Shown: positions 42,923-52,064, counted from the stretch's first letter. The stretch: DNA of 64,000 bases from Nocardioides mesophilus (GCF_014395785.1 NZ_CP060713.1:2942501-3006500), one strand, 5' to 3'. A program made the numbers and translations. The notes: generated by a model not told the origin, from the letters alone.

Positions 42923-45219
42923 GGCTGGTCCTCGGGGTGCTTCGGGGCGAGGGTGGGCAAGAGGGGGGCGGGTCGACCGAGATGGTAACCCTGCGCGTAG
43001 TCCACCCCGAGGGCGATCAGCAGGTCGAGGGTGTCGAGGTCCTCGACGCCCTCGGCGACCGTGACCGAGCCGAATCCGCGGGCCAGGTTCACCACGGCCT
43101 CGACGACGTGCCGGCTGGCGGGGTTGTGACACAGGTCGTGCACGAACTCGATGTCGATCTTGAGGTAGTCCACGGGCAGCTGCTTGAGGTAGGCGAACCC
43201 GCTGTGCCCGGTGCCGAAGTCGTCCAGCGCGACCTTGCACCCGAGGTCGTGGATGCGTTCGACGAACCGGCGTCCGGCCTCCTCGTTCGTGATCACGGCG
43301 GTCTCGGTGATCTCGAAGACCAGCAGCGCCGGGTCTGCCGCCGTCGCGCCGAGCCACTGCTCGATGTCGGCGAGGATCGCCGGATCGCTGACCGAGGCGG
43401 CCGAGACGTTCACCTCGACGGCGTGGCCGGCTGCGGCGAGGTCGATGGCACGCCGGAGGACCCAGCGGTCGATGTCCCCGATCAGTCCGTACTCCTCCGC
43501 GATGGCCAGGTAGTCGCCCGGCGGCGAGAGGGCTCCGTCCTTCTCGACGACGCGCAGCAGGAGCTCGTGCTGGGTGACCGACATCGAGGACAGGGCGACG
43601 ATCGGCTGGGCGTACAGCAGCAAGCGATCTTCCGCCAGAGCCGTCTCCACCCGTTGGATCCACACGACGGCGCTGAGCTCCTCCTGCATCCGCTCCTGCT
43701 CGGCCCGCAGGTGGGTGGCGTCCATGAACACGACGACGGAGCCGTCACTCTCAGCGGACCCCAGCGGAGACACGGTGTAGTAGACGGGGAGGGCGACCCC
43801 GTCGCGACGCAGGAAGAGGTCGTCGTCAACCTGGAGCACCTGGGCCTGCTCACGGGCACCGCCGATCGGGCACCCGTCCGCCGGGTGGACGGTCCCGTCC
43901 GACCGTCGGTGCCGGGTGATGTCGTGGAGGCGCTGGCCGCGGATCTCGTCCAAGGACCAGCCCAGCATGGACTCCGCGGCCCGGTTCATCAGGGTGACGC
44001 CGCCCTCGGCGTCCAGCGCGAACAGTCCCTCGGTCATGCTGTCGGTGACCGTCTGCAGGTGATGGCGAGCGGCCCGGGCGTCGTTCTCGGCGCGGTCCTG
44101 GCCCGACACGTCCATCCCGATGCCCAGCGTCCCGGTGACCAGGCCGTCGCCGTTGTGCAGGTCCGTCCACCGCAGGTGCCCGATGAAGGTGGTCCCGTCC
44201 TTGCGGGAGAGCTCGAAGCGGCCGTCCAGGACCGCATTGCGCCTCTCGACGACCGATACCGGTCGCGGGTCGGTCAGCTCCGGCACGGTTCGGCCGAGAG
44301 CCTCCGCCTGCGACCAGCCGTAGAGATGCTCGGCGCCGGCGCTCCAGCGCGTGATGCGGAAGTCCCTGTCCGTGCCGACCACGGCGACCTTGAACTGGTC
44401 GAACACCGCCGACTGGGCCCGTGCTTCTTCCTCCAGGCGCCGACGTTCGGTGACGTCGGTGTGCGTGATGACGATCCGTGCCGGGCCCTCCCCGCTGAAC
44501 GGCGTCGCCGCGAACGTGAACCAGCGCTGGTCCAGGGCGTAGTCGAAGACCACCGGATCCCGCCGACCGGCCAGCAGAGCCCGGATCTCCTCGCCGGCCC
44601 TGCGTGCGCCCGGCTCGTCGGGCGCCCGATCGCAGGCGGCCAGGTAGTCCTGGCCCAGGGGCGAGCTCTGGGGCAGCCCCTGGCGCCTGCCGAACTCGCG
44701 CCACGCCTCGTTGACGGCGACGATGTGCCCGCGGTCGTCGAGGACGGCGACGCTTCCCCGGATCGAGTCGATCGTGGCCTGCCAGAACGCGGCAGCCTCA
44801 CGGGCGGCCCGCTCGGCGCGCTGGAGGTCCGTGAGGTCCCTCCCCGCGGCGTACCAGAAACGTCCGTCGCTGACACCACTCCACGAGATCTCGCGGTAGT
44901 CGCCGTCGGTGGTGCGCAGTCGCAGGTTGAGCCCCGCGAACGGCTCGCCGGACGCCTGGGCGCCGAGGTTCTCCAACGCGAGGGGGAGGTCGTCGTCGTG
45001 GATCAGATCCCGAAGCCGGAGGCGCGGATACTGCGACGAGCTCCACCCGAGGGTGCGGTGCCAGGAAGGGTTCGCCGCGCGCAGCACCCCCCGGCTGTCG
45101 GTCACGACGAACAGGTCGTTCGAGGTCTCCCAGAAGATCCGCGGCAGGCCGCCGAGGTCGAGCAACGCGGTCTCCGGCGTCGTCCTGACGGTTGCCGCGT
45201 CAGCCATCGCACGCTCCAT
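42919..45219 (-). CDS. PAS-domain c-di-GMP phosphodiesterase (EAL)
   Basis: 766 aa. Four PAS-like segments (WETSNDLFVVTDSRGVLRAA; IDSIRGSVAVLDDRGHIVAV; KVAVVGTDRDFRITRWSAGA; MTEGLFALDAEGGVTLMNRA) precede an EAL domain in the last 240 residues. There is no GGDEF. Catalytic residues are kept: Glu in QHELLLR, Asn in VNVSAAS, Glu in FEITET, Asp pair in LDDFGTGHSGF, Lys in YLKIDIEF, Glu in VAEGVED and Gln in AQGYHLG. An active cyclic-di-GMP phosphodiesterase is expected, gated by small ligands or redox. Cytosolic. ATG 45207 with GGAG upstream is an alternative start. Confidence 0.88.
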   Translation of the reverse strand: MERAMADAATVRTTPETALLDLGGLPRIFWETSNDLFVVTDSRGVLRAANPSWHRTLGWSSSQYPRLRLRDLIHDDDLPLALENLGAQASGEPFAGLNLRLRTTDGDYREISWSGVSDGRFWYAAGRDLTDLQRAERAAREAAAFWQATIDSIRGSVAVLDDRGHIVAVNEAWREFGRRQGLPQSSPLGQDYLAACDRAPDEPGARRAGEEIRALLAGRRDPVVFDYALDQRWFTFAATPFSGEGPARIVITHTDVTERRRLEEEARAQSAVFDQFKVAVVGTDRDFRITRWSAGAEHLYGWSQAEALGRTVPELTDPRPVSVVERRNAVLDGRFELSRKDGTTFIGHLRWTDLHNGDGLVTGTLGIGMDVSGQDRAENDARAARHHLQTVTDSMTEGLFALDAEGGVTLMNRAAESMLGWSLDEIRGQRLHDITRHRRSDGTVHPADGCPIGGAREQAQVLQVDDDLFLRRDGVALPVYYTVSPLGSAESDGSVVVFMDATHLRAEQERMQEELSAVVWIQRVETALAEDRLLLYAQPIVALSSMSVTQHELLLRVVEKDGALSPPGDYLAIAEEYGLIGDIDRWVLRRAIDLAAAGHAVEVNVSAASVSDPAILADIEQWLGATAADPALLVFEITETAVITNEEAGRRFVERIHDLGCKVALDDFGTGHSGFAYLKQLPVDYLKIDIEFVHDLCHNPASRHVVEAVVNLARGFGSVTVAEGVEDLDTLDLLIALGVDYAQGYHLGRPAPLLPTLAPKHPEDQP

Positions 45220-45316
45220 GGTCCGTTCCGTCCCTCGTCGGCGGGGTCGTTCCCGATGAACGGAGGCCCCCGCCACAGCGCGCTGCAACGTTCCCCACGC
45301 TATTGCGTTACGTGCG

Positions 45317-45331
45317 CTTTGTCCGACAAAG
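45317..45331. promoter_or_regulatory. palindromic operator-like site upstream of the EAL gene
   Basis: CTTTGTCCGACAAAG: 7-bp arms around one base. It contains TTGTCnGACAA, the form bound by FadR-type GntR regulators. It lies between the SDR gene end and the EAL gene start. Confidence 0.45.
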
Positions 45332-45396
45332 TCGTAAAGGGCAGGCCATGCTCACATCGGTGCGTCTACCGGAGACGGCTGTCCCGCGGAGCTCCG

Positions 45397-46170
45397 TCAG
45401 CGGCGTCCGACGCCCTGCAGCCGGCCGAGCAGCGACGGCGGGACGTAGCGCGCGAGAGCGGTGAGCGCCTGGTAGCGCCTGCTCGGCACCGAGACCCGCT
45501 TGCCGCGCTCGAGGTCGGCGAGCGCGTCGCGCACCAGCCGGTCGGCCTCCAGCCACATCCAGGCGGGCGCCGACCCGCGGCTGACGTCCATGCGCGCGTG
45601 GAACTCCGTCTTGGTGAAGCCCGGGCAGAGCGCCATCGTCCGCACCCCCTGCTCGCGGTAGGTCAGGTCGGCCCACTGGCTGAACGAGGTGACGTACGCC
45701 TTGGCGGCGCTGTAGGTGCCGCGCGGGAGGAAGCCGGCGACGCTGGACACGTTGACGATCGCGCCGTGGCCCCGCCCCACCATCGCGCCGAGGGCGGCGT
45801 GGCTCAGGCGCATCACCGCGGTGACCAGTACGTCGAGCATGTCCTGCTCGTCCTCGACGCTGTTGTCGAGGAAGGGTCGCTTGAGGCCGAAGCCGGCGTT
45901 GTTGACCAGCAGGTCGACCGGACGGCTGGGCTCGGCCAGCCTCGCCTCGACCCGGCGCAGCTGCTTCCGGTCGGAGAGGTCGGCGACCAGCACCTCGACC
46001 GCGACGCCGTACTCCTGGCCGAGGCGGCCGGCCAGCTCGCGCAGCCGGGTCTCGTCGCGGGCGACCAGGACGAGGCCGTGGCCGCGGGCGGCGAGCTGCT
46101 CGGCGAAACAGGTGCCGATGCCCGCGGTAGGGCCGGTGACGAGTGCCGTGGGTGCCATGGCCGCCAGCAT
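45397..46170 (-). CDS. short-chain dehydrogenase/reductase
   Basis: 257 aa classical-type SDR. Nucleotide-binding LVTGPTAGIGTCFAEQLA, LLVNNAGFG, catalytic Ser in IVNVSSVAGFLPRG, and YSAAKAYV with the catalytic Tyr and Lys. NADP preference is suggested by LVLVARDETRLREL. Substrate unknown. ATG 46170 has GGAGG ten bases upstream; ATG 46158 is an alternative. Confidence 0.86.
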   Translation of the reverse strand: MLAAMAPTALVTGPTAGIGTCFAEQLAARGHGLVLVARDETRLRELAGRLGQEYGVAVEVLVADLSDRKQLRRVEARLAEPSRPVDLLVNNAGFGLKRPFLDNSVEDEQDMLDVLVTAVMRLSHAALGAMVGRGHGAIVNVSSVAGFLPRGTYSAAKAYVTSFSQWADLTYREQGVRTMALCPGFTKTEFHARMDVSRGSAPAWMWLEADRLVRDALADLERGKRVSVPSRRYQALTALARYVPPSLLGRLQGVGRR

Positions 46171-46290
46171 CCCAGACCGGCCTCCGAGCGGCCCGCGGGC
46201 CCGGTGCGGGTCGACCGGACTGCCCGGACCCGAACCACGAACGGGCCGGTCCTGGCATGCGCGTCCCGCGCCGGGTGCCGCCGGCAGAGC

Positions 46291-46716
46291 TCAGTGGAGC
46301 ACGTTGACCCCGTCGCTCATGTAGACGTACATCCGCTTGAAGAGACCGTTCTCGAGGTACCAGAAGTTGCAGTTCGTCAGGTGGACCTCGTCGCCGTCCT
46401 TGCCGGTGAGCTCGACGCTGAACTGTGAGGCGATGCGGCTGTTGTCCGGGTCGGCGACGTGCCGGAAGTGCACGTGCCGCATCCGGGCTCGGTAGTTGTC
46501 GAAGAGCTCTTCGTACATCGCCTTGATCTCGGCGTCGCGGCCCTGGTGCACGGCGTGCGCGGACTGGATGGTGACGACCGCGTCCTCGGCGAAGCAGCTC
46601 AGCACGCCGTCGAGGTCGTAGGTGTCGACGTAGTGGAAGTACCGCTCCACCATGTCGACGAGGTATCCGTAGGTGACAGCGGAACCGAGCGTGGGAAGCG
46701 TGGTCATGGCGGTCAT
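46291..46716 (-). CDS. NTF2/SnoaL-like family protein
   Basis: 141 aa cone-shaped alpha+beta barrel. VERYFHYVDTYDLDGVLSCF, then AEDAVVTIQSAHAVHQGRDA, and the strand TNCNFWYLENGLFKRMYVYM are typical of SnoaL-like dehydratase/isomerase-fold proteins. Function unclear. ATG 46716 is preceded by AAGGAG. The upstream 150 bp are AT-richer than average and carry two similar GATTGYATR elements (near 46752 and 46813) that may be regulatory. Confidence 0.8.
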   Translation of the reverse strand: MTAMTTLPTLGSAVTYGYLVDMVERYFHYVDTYDLDGVLSCFAEDAVVTIQSAHAVHQGRDAEIKAMYEELFDNYRARMRHVHFRHVADPDNSRIASQFSVELTGKDGDEVHLTNCNFWYLENGLFKRMYVYMSDGVNVLH

Positions 46717-46916
46717 GCGGCGACTCCTTCGGGAGCTTGGAAGTGTGAGATTGCATACACTGAACCAGCCGCTTTCGCTCAGGGTCAACGGTTCTCGTCG
46801 AGAAATCGAAGGATTGTATGGAATCTGGTGATGGATGGGTCTCGAGAGACTCCTGAGTCGTCCGACCGCCACCTCCTGCACCGGTCCCGACCTCCGGGTC
46901 GGGCACAATGGGCCGC

Positions 46917-47699
46917 GTGACCACGACGCTCGCCATCGCGAACCAGAAGGGCGGGGTCGCCAAGACCACGACCGTCGCCTCCCTCGGCGCGGCGCTCGCC
47001 GAGCTCGGGCAGCGCGTGCTGCTCGTCGACCTCGACCCGCAGGCGTGCCTGACCTTCTCGCTGGGCATCGACCCGGAGGACCTCGAGCTGTCGGTGCACC
47101 ACGTGCTCACCAAGGGCCTCGCCCCGGGGGAGGCGGTGATCGCCACCGAGGACGGCGTGGACCTGCTCCCGGCGACCATCGAGCTCGCTCGCGCCGAGGC
47201 CGACCTGCTCACCCGGACCGGGCGCGAGCACGTCCTCAAGATGGCGCTGGAGGACCTGGCGGCGGGGGAGGCCGGCGGTCACGACTGGGTGCTGCTCGAC
47301 TGCCCGCCATCCCTCGGGGTGCTCACCGTCGCCGCGCTCACCGCGGCGGACGGCGTCCTCATCCCTCTGCAGTGCGAGACGCTCTCGCACCGTGGCGTCG
47401 GCCAGCTGCTCGACACCGTCCACGACGTACGCCGGTTCACCAACCGCGGGCTGGAGGTGTGGGGCGTGCTGCCGACGTTGTACGACGGGCGCACCAACCA
47501 CGCCCGGGCGGTCCTGGACAACATCTCCGAGACCTACGAGCTCGAGGTGATCGAGCCGCCGATCCCGAAGTCGATCCGGTTCGCCGAGGCACCCGCGGCC
47601 GGCCGGTCGATCCTGTCCACGGCCCGGAGCAACCGCGGCGCCAACGCCTACCGGGATGTCGCGGCCAACCTCCTCGAGCGGGCCGGGCGCTCCACCTAG
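46917..47699 (+). CDS. ParA family ATPase (orphan)
   Basis: 260 aa. Deviant Walker A NQKGGVAKTTT with the signature lysine, Walker A' LLVDLDPQACLTFS and Walker B WVLLDCPPSLGVLT. Used for positioning of chromosomes or protein clusters. No parB partner or parS-like site is near, so this is not the main segregation pair. GTG 46917 follows CACAAT by seven bases; an ATG at 46908 is in frame. The stop codon lies within the -10 box of the next gene. Confidence 0.85.
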   Translation: MTTTLAIANQKGGVAKTTTVASLGAALAELGQRVLLVDLDPQACLTFSLGIDPEDLELSVHHVLTKGLAPGEAVIATEDGVDLLPATIELARAEADLLTRTGREHVLKMALEDLAAGEAGGHDWVLLDCPPSLGVLTVAALTAADGVLIPLQCETLSHRGVGQLLDTVHDVRRFTNRGLEVWGVLPTLYDGRTNHARAVLDNISETYELEVIEPPIPKSIRFAEAPAAGRSILSTARSNRGANAYRDVAANLLERAGRST

Positions 47700-47702
47700 A
47701 GT
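47697..47702 (+). promoter_or_regulatory. leaderless -10 box of the second L,D-transpeptidase gene, made from the parA stop codon
   Basis: TAGAGT begins with the TAG stop of the ParA gene and is followed by seven bases and then ATG 47710. Confidence 0.5.
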
Positions 47703-47709
47703 GACGAGC

Positions 47710-48432
47710 ATGGCCCGCCCTCGCGCCCTCCCCAGGCCTCGTTACCGGCGTCTCGCCGCAGCGGGGAGCGCTCTGACGGTGACCCTGATCGCCGTCTGCG
47801 GCGGCCTCGGCGTGCTGCCGGGCACCGGGGCGGCGCTCGCCGCGGACCGGACCGCGACGCTGACCTCCGTGCCCCGGCCGACGGGGCCGGAGACGGCCCA
47901 GGACGTGACGGGGCCGGACCCGGCCGCGCAGGCAGGCGCCCGCGGGGCCGCTGAGCAGGGCCCCGCCCGGACCTCCGCCCGGTTCTCCCATGAGAGCGCC
48001 GCTCGTGCCGCCCGGGCCCAGGCGGAGCTGGCGGTGCCGGCCGACAGCGGCAGCGGACGCCGGGTGGTCTTCGACATGGCCGCCCAGCGGGTCTGGCTGG
48101 TCGACGGCGACGGAGCGGTCCAGCGCACCTACCTGGTGTCGGGCAGCGTCACCGACAACCTGCAGCCCGGTGAGTACGACGTGTGGTCACGCTCGGAGCA
48201 GGCCTGGGGCATCGACGACTCCGGCACCATGAAGTTCATGGTCCGGTTCGCCCACGGCGACCACGCCGCGATCGGCTTCCACGACATCCCGATCAAGGAC
48301 GGCCGGCTGGTGCAGACCCGCGACGAGCTCGGCTCCCCGCGCTCGCACGGTTGCATCCGGCAGTGGCGGCCCGACGCCAAGGCGCTGTGGCGGTTCGCGC
48401 CGGTCGGCACCTCGGTCGTCGTGGTCGCCTAG
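47710..48432 (+). CDS. L,D-transpeptidase (YkuD) family protein
   Basis: 240 aa. Signal peptide (LAAAGSALTVTLIAVCGGLG), a linker of about 80 residues, then a YkuD domain: VVFDMAAQRVWLVDGDGAVQ, GIDDSGTMKFMVRF, IGFHDIP and the active site SPRSHGCIRQW with Cys at about residue 215. It should form 3-3 cross-links in peptidoglycan or attach ligands to it. The gene runs from its own leaderless promoter. Confidence 0.87.
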   Translation: MARPRALPRPRYRRLAAAGSALTVTLIAVCGGLGVLPGTGAALAADRTATLTSVPRPTGPETAQDVTGPDPAAQAGARGAAEQGPARTSARFSHESAARAARAQAELAVPADSGSGRRVVFDMAAQRVWLVDGDGAVQRTYLVSGSVTDNLQPGEYDVWSRSEQAWGIDDSGTMKFMVRFAHGDHAAIGFHDIPIKDGRLVQTRDELGSPRSHGCIRQWRPDAKALWRFAPVGTSVVVVA

Positions 48433-48482
48433 GACTCGACCCGGGCCGCTGCCCTGGGCCAGGGCAGCGCTACCGCGGCGGT

Positions 48483-50156
48483 CTACTCGCCGGAGGCGGC
48501 GCCGGCCGGCTTGGGGCCGCTGCGCCGACGCCGGTTGCGGCTCCGCTTCGGTGCGTCCTCACCGGTGGCCGACGCCTGCGACGGCGCGGCCGTCGCGGAG
48601 TCGGTCGTGCCGGCCGGACTCGTGCCGGCGTCCACGCGCTCGCCCGAACGGGTGCGGCTGCGGCTCCGGCTGCGCTTGGGGCGCTCCTCCCGCGAGGAGT
48701 CGGCACCTCCGTCGCGGCCGCTGTCGCGACCCGCGTCACGACCGCCGTCGCGACCCGATCCGCGGCTCGAGCCGCGGCTGGAGTCGCGGCTGGAGTCGCG
48801 GCTCGAGGAGCGTGCGGCCGAGGGCTCGCGGGGCTTCTCGGGCACCAGGCGACCCTTGGTGCCCGGCGCGATGCCCTGGTCGTGGAAGAAGTGCTCGCTG
48901 TTGGAGTAGGTCTCGGCCGGGTCGTCGAACGGCAGGTCGAGCGCCTTGTTGATGGTCTTCCACCGGGTGACGTCGGCCCAGTCCACGAAGGTGATCGCGA
49001 CACCGGTGGCGCCGGCGCGGCCGGTGCGACCGATCCGGTGGACGTAGGTCTTCTCGTCCTCGGGGCAGTTGTAGTTGATCACGTGCGTGACGTCGGCGAC
49101 GTCGATGCCGCGGGCGGCGACGTCGGTGGCGACGAGCAGCTTGGTGTTGCCCTCGCGGAACTTCTTGAGCGCCTTCTCGCGGGCGATCTGCTGCATGTCG
49201 CCGTGCAGCGGGAGGGCGTCGAAGCCGCGCTCCTGCATGTCCTCGGCGACCCGCTGCGCCTGGCGCTTGGTGCGGGTGAACACGATCGTCAGCCCGGAGT
49301 TCTCCGACTGGAGGATCCGCGCGAGCATCTCCGGCTTGTCGAGGTCGTGCACCTGGTAGATGAACTGGGCGGTCGCGGGGACCGTCTGCTGGGACTCCGA
49401 GGACTCCGCACGGATGTTCATCGGGTGCCGCATGTGGGTCCGGGCCAGCGCCACGATCGCACCGGGCATCGTCGCGGAGAACAGCATCGTCTGCCGCGTC
49501 TCCGGGGTCCGGCTGATCAGCCGCTCGACGTCGGGCAGGAAGCCGAGGTCCAGCATCTCGTCGGCCTCGTCGAGCACCAGGCACTTCACGTGCGAGAGGT
49601 CGAGGGCGCGGCGGTTCATCAGGTCGATGAGCCGGCCCGGGGTGCCGACGACGACATCGACCCCGGAGGCGAGGGTGTCCAGCTGGTTGTCGTAGCCGAC
49701 GCCGCCGTACACGGTGAGCACGCGGATGCCACGGTCGGCGCTGGCGACCGAGAGGTCACTGGAGACCTGCAGGGCCAGCTCGCGGGTCGGGGCGACGACG
49801 AGGGCCTGGGGCTTGCCCGGGGCCGCGAGATCGGCGTAGTCGACGTCGCCGGGAGCGACGGTGCGCTGCAGCAGCGGGATGCCGAAGGCCAGGGTCTTGC
49901 CGGTGCCGGTGCGTGCCTGGCCGATGAGGTCGGTGCCCATCAGGGCGACCGAGAGCGTCATCTCCTGGATCGGGAAGGGAGTCGTGATGCCGGCCCGCTC
50001 GAGGGCGTCGGCGATCTCGGGGAGCACCCCGAGGTCTCTGAAGGTGGTCAGGATCTTGCCTGTTCTCTGGACGACGTGGTCAATTGTGTCTGCCGAGCCG
50101 CGGGGCTCCCGCTCCGTGCCAGGGGGGTTGGCCCCGGGCAGCCGAGCGTCCTGCAC
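48483..50156 (-). CDS. DEAD-box RNA helicase
   Basis: 557 aa. All DEAD-box motifs: FPIQ (Q motif), QARTGTGKTLAF (I), VAPTRELALQ (Ia), VVGTPGRLIDL (Ib), LVLDEADEMLDLGF (II), MLFSATMP (III), then IVFTRTKRQAQ, LLVATDVAARGIDV (V) and HRIGRTGRAG (VI). The C-terminal 140 residues are a low-complexity RS/RD/GRD-rich and basic tail, an RNA-binding extension usual in cold-shock-type actinobacterial helicases. GTG 50156 is used; the conserved region begins about residue 36 (TTFRDLGVLPEI), so a downstream start is likely, but no ATG/GTG is near it. Confidence 0.9.
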   Translation of the reverse strand: MQDARLPGANPPGTEREPRGSADTIDHVVQRTGKILTTFRDLGVLPEIADALERAGITTPFPIQEMTLSVALMGTDLIGQARTGTGKTLAFGIPLLQRTVAPGDVDYADLAAPGKPQALVVAPTRELALQVSSDLSVASADRGIRVLTVYGGVGYDNQLDTLASGVDVVVGTPGRLIDLMNRRALDLSHVKCLVLDEADEMLDLGFLPDVERLISRTPETRQTMLFSATMPGAIVALARTHMRHPMNIRAESSESQQTVPATAQFIYQVHDLDKPEMLARILQSENSGLTIVFTRTKRQAQRVAEDMQERGFDALPLHGDMQQIAREKALKKFREGNTKLLVATDVAARGIDVADVTHVINYNCPEDEKTYVHRIGRTGRAGATGVAITFVDWADVTRWKTINKALDLPFDDPAETYSNSEHFFHDQGIAPGTKGRLVPEKPREPSAARSSSRDSSRDSSRGSSRGSGRDGGRDAGRDSGRDGGADSSREERPKRSRSRSRTRSGERVDAGTSPAGTTDSATAAPSQASATGEDAPKRSRNRRRRSGPKPAGAASGE

Positions 50157-50184
50157 TCCACGGCGTCTCCCGCCACTGTATCGC

Positions 50185-50190
50185 TACGCT
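50185..50190 (+). promoter_or_regulatory. leaderless -10 box of the ferritin-like gene
   Basis: TACGCT six bases before ATG 50197, in the 40-bp gap from the divergent helicase gene. Confidence 0.5.
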
Positions 50191-50196
50191 GCCGAC

Positions 50197-50955
50197 ATGA
50201 CTGAATCGCCGCAGGGGCCGATGCCGCCCGAGCCTGTCGAGCTCAGCCTCGCCGGGCACGGCGACGTACCCTCCGCCGTCGACGTGGCGTTGCAGGACCC
50301 GGCCTACCGGGCAGCCGTCGTCGACCTCCTCGGCGCCATCGCCTACGGCGAGTTCTCGGCCTTCGAGCGACTGGCCGACGACGCGAAGCTGGCTCCGGAG
50401 ATGGCCGACAAGGCCGAGCTGGCCCGGATGGCGGCCACCGAGTTCGGCCACTTCGAGCGGCTGAGCGAGCGGTTGAGCGAGCTCGGCGCCGACCCGTACG
50501 TCGCGATGGCGCCGTTCCGCACGGCCTTCGACGACTTCCACTCCCGCACCGCGCCCGCCGACTGGCTCGAGGGTCTGGTCAAGGCGTACGTCGGCGACGG
50601 GCTGGCGGCGGACTTCTACCGCGAGATCGCGGCCTTCCTCGATGCGAGCACGCGCGACCTGATCATCGAGAGCCTGTCCGACTCCGGCCAGTCACGCTTC
50701 GTCGTGGACCGGGTCCGCCGGGCGATCGAGACCGACCACCGCGTCGGCGGCCGGCTCGCGCTGTGGGGCCGCCGGCTGATGGGGGAGGCGCTCACCCAGG
50801 CGCAGCGGGTCGCGGCGGAGCGGGACGCGCTGTCGGCGCTGCTGGCAGGCGGTGTGGACCGGCCCGCGATGGATCTGGCCGCCATCGGGCGGCTCTTCAC
50901 CCGGCTGACCGAGAACCACTCGCAACGGATGGACGCGCTCGGACTGGCCGCCTGA
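50197..50955 (+). CDS. ferritin-like fold-containing protein
   Basis: 252 aa, mainly helical. Possible di-iron ligands are in LLGAIAYGEFSAFERLADD, MAATEFGHFERLSERL and TENHSQRMDALG: Glu plus ExxH in the second helix (EFGHFE). This is the MiaE-like ferritin-fold family found next to DEAD-box helicase and DUF3107 genes in actinobacteria. Substrate unknown. Confidence 0.82.
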   Translation: MTESPQGPMPPEPVELSLAGHGDVPSAVDVALQDPAYRAAVVDLLGAIAYGEFSAFERLADDAKLAPEMADKAELARMAATEFGHFERLSERLSELGADPYVAMAPFRTAFDDFHSRTAPADWLEGLVKAYVGDGLAADFYREIAAFLDASTRDLIIESLSDSGQSRFVVDRVRRAIETDHRVGGRLALWGRRLMGEALTQAQRVAAERDALSALLAGGVDRPAMDLAAIGRLFTRLTENHSQRMDALGLAA

Positions 50956-51128
50956 CCCGGGGGTGCCCGACCTGCGCCGCCTGACCTGAACCCTCTGACG
51001 GCGGCCGATCGGCGTGGCACCGGCCCACGGCTGACATCCGCTCCGGGAACGACGACGGCCGCCGTGCCACCAGGCGCCCCGCAGGACGCGCGATGGCCTC
51101 GACGGCCGTCCCGGCGCAAGGCCGGGAG
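50956..51128. other. intergenic gap
   Basis: No open frame with protein-like composition and no strong hairpin seen between the convergent ferritin-like and DUF3107 genes. Confidence 0.5.
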
Positions 51129-51347
51129 TCAGGAGCGGAAGCCCACCTGACCGATGCTGGGGGAGCCGATCTCGACGTAGGCCAGCTTGTCGGCGGGCAC
51201 GATGACCCGGCGGCCCTTGCTGTCGGTCAGCGACAACATGCCCTTGTCGATCGCCGCCCCGACCGCCTTCTCCACCTCGTCGCCGGGCTGGTCCATGTCG
51301 AGAACGAGCTCACGGCTGGCGTTCTGGATGCCGATCTTGACCTCCAT
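51129..51347 (-). CDS. DUF3107 domain-containing protein
   Basis: 72 aa. MEVKIGIQNASRELVLDMDQ and VIVPADKLAYVEIG match the small conserved actinobacterial DUF3107 family. AGGAGG precedes the ATG. It follows the TetR gene by 21 bp, so they form an operon. Function unknown. Confidence 0.9.
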   Translation of the reverse strand: MEVKIGIQNASRELVLDMDQPGDEVEKAVGAAIDKGMLSLTDSKGRRVIVPADKLAYVEIGSPSIGQVGFRS

Positions 51348-51368
51348 CGGAGGACCTCCTGTGTCGAG

Positions 51369-52004
51369 TCAGTGCTCTGTCGGTTCGTCGGTGCGAGGGA
51401 ACCCACGGATCCCTCGCCAGGCCAAGCCTGCCACCAGGGTGGCTGCCTGCTCGCGGTCGGTGGTCCCTGAGGCGTCGAGCCAGAACCGGGCAGAGACCTG
51501 TGCCATGCCCACCAGCGAGACCGACAGCAGCCGTGCCTGGTCGGGAGGCAGACCGGTGTCGGTGTGGATCACCTCGGTGATCGCCTCCGCGCACTCCCGG
51601 GTGACCCGGTCGACGCGCTCGCGCACCGACGGCTCGTTGGTGAGGTCGGACTCGAACACCAGCCGGAAGGCGCCGTGCGCGTTGGCGACGTAGTCGTAGA
51701 AGACGTGCATCGTGGCGGTGACCCGCTGCTTGTTGTCGTCGGTCGAGGCCAGGGCCTCGCGGCAGGCGTCGATGATCGTGTCGCACGACTGGTCGAGCAG
51801 CGCGAGGTAGAGGTCGAGCTTGCCGGGGAAGTGCTGGTAGAGCACCGGTTTGGAGACGCCCGCCTTGTCGGCGATGTCGTCCATGGCGGCGGCGTGGTAG
51901 CCCTGGGCCACGAACACCTCGAGCGCCGACTCCAGGAGCTGGACGCGGCGGGCGTTGCGGGGCATCCGGCCCCCGCGGGGCTTCTGCTCGTGCGTCGTGG
52001 TCAC
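51369..52004 (-). CDS. TetR/AcrR family transcriptional regulator
   Basis: 211 aa. N-terminal HTH (LLESALEVFVAQGYHAAAMD, then DIADKAGVSKPVLYQHFPGK; residues about 24-65) and an all-helical C-domain of the type with DQSCDTIIDACREALAS. It binds an unknown small ligand. GTG 52004 has AGGAGG nine bases upstream. In frame but without support, the reading could start further upstream. Conserved next to DUF3107 in actinobacteria. Confidence 0.88.
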   Translation of the reverse strand: MTTTHEQKPRGGRMPRNARRVQLLESALEVFVAQGYHAAAMDDIADKAGVSKPVLYQHFPGKLDLYLALLDQSCDTIIDACREALASTDDNKQRVTATMHVFYDYVANAHGAFRLVFESDLTNEPSVRERVDRVTRECAEAITEVIHTDTGLPPDQARLLSVSLVGMAQVSARFWLDASGTTDREQAATLVAGLAWRGIRGFPRTDEPTEH

Positions 52005-52064
52005 GTTGGCCGCTCCTCCTGGGTCGCTGGCCCGCAGCCTACTCCGGGGTAATCCACCCGCCGA

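Noticed and set aside
42937-46428. 1163-codon open frame on the plus strand
   Set aside because: Antisense to the PAS-EAL, SDR and NTF2 genes, which carry intact motifs.
46917-47699. Chromosomal parA of a parAB-parS locus
   Set aside because: No parB gene and no parS-like palindrome nearby.
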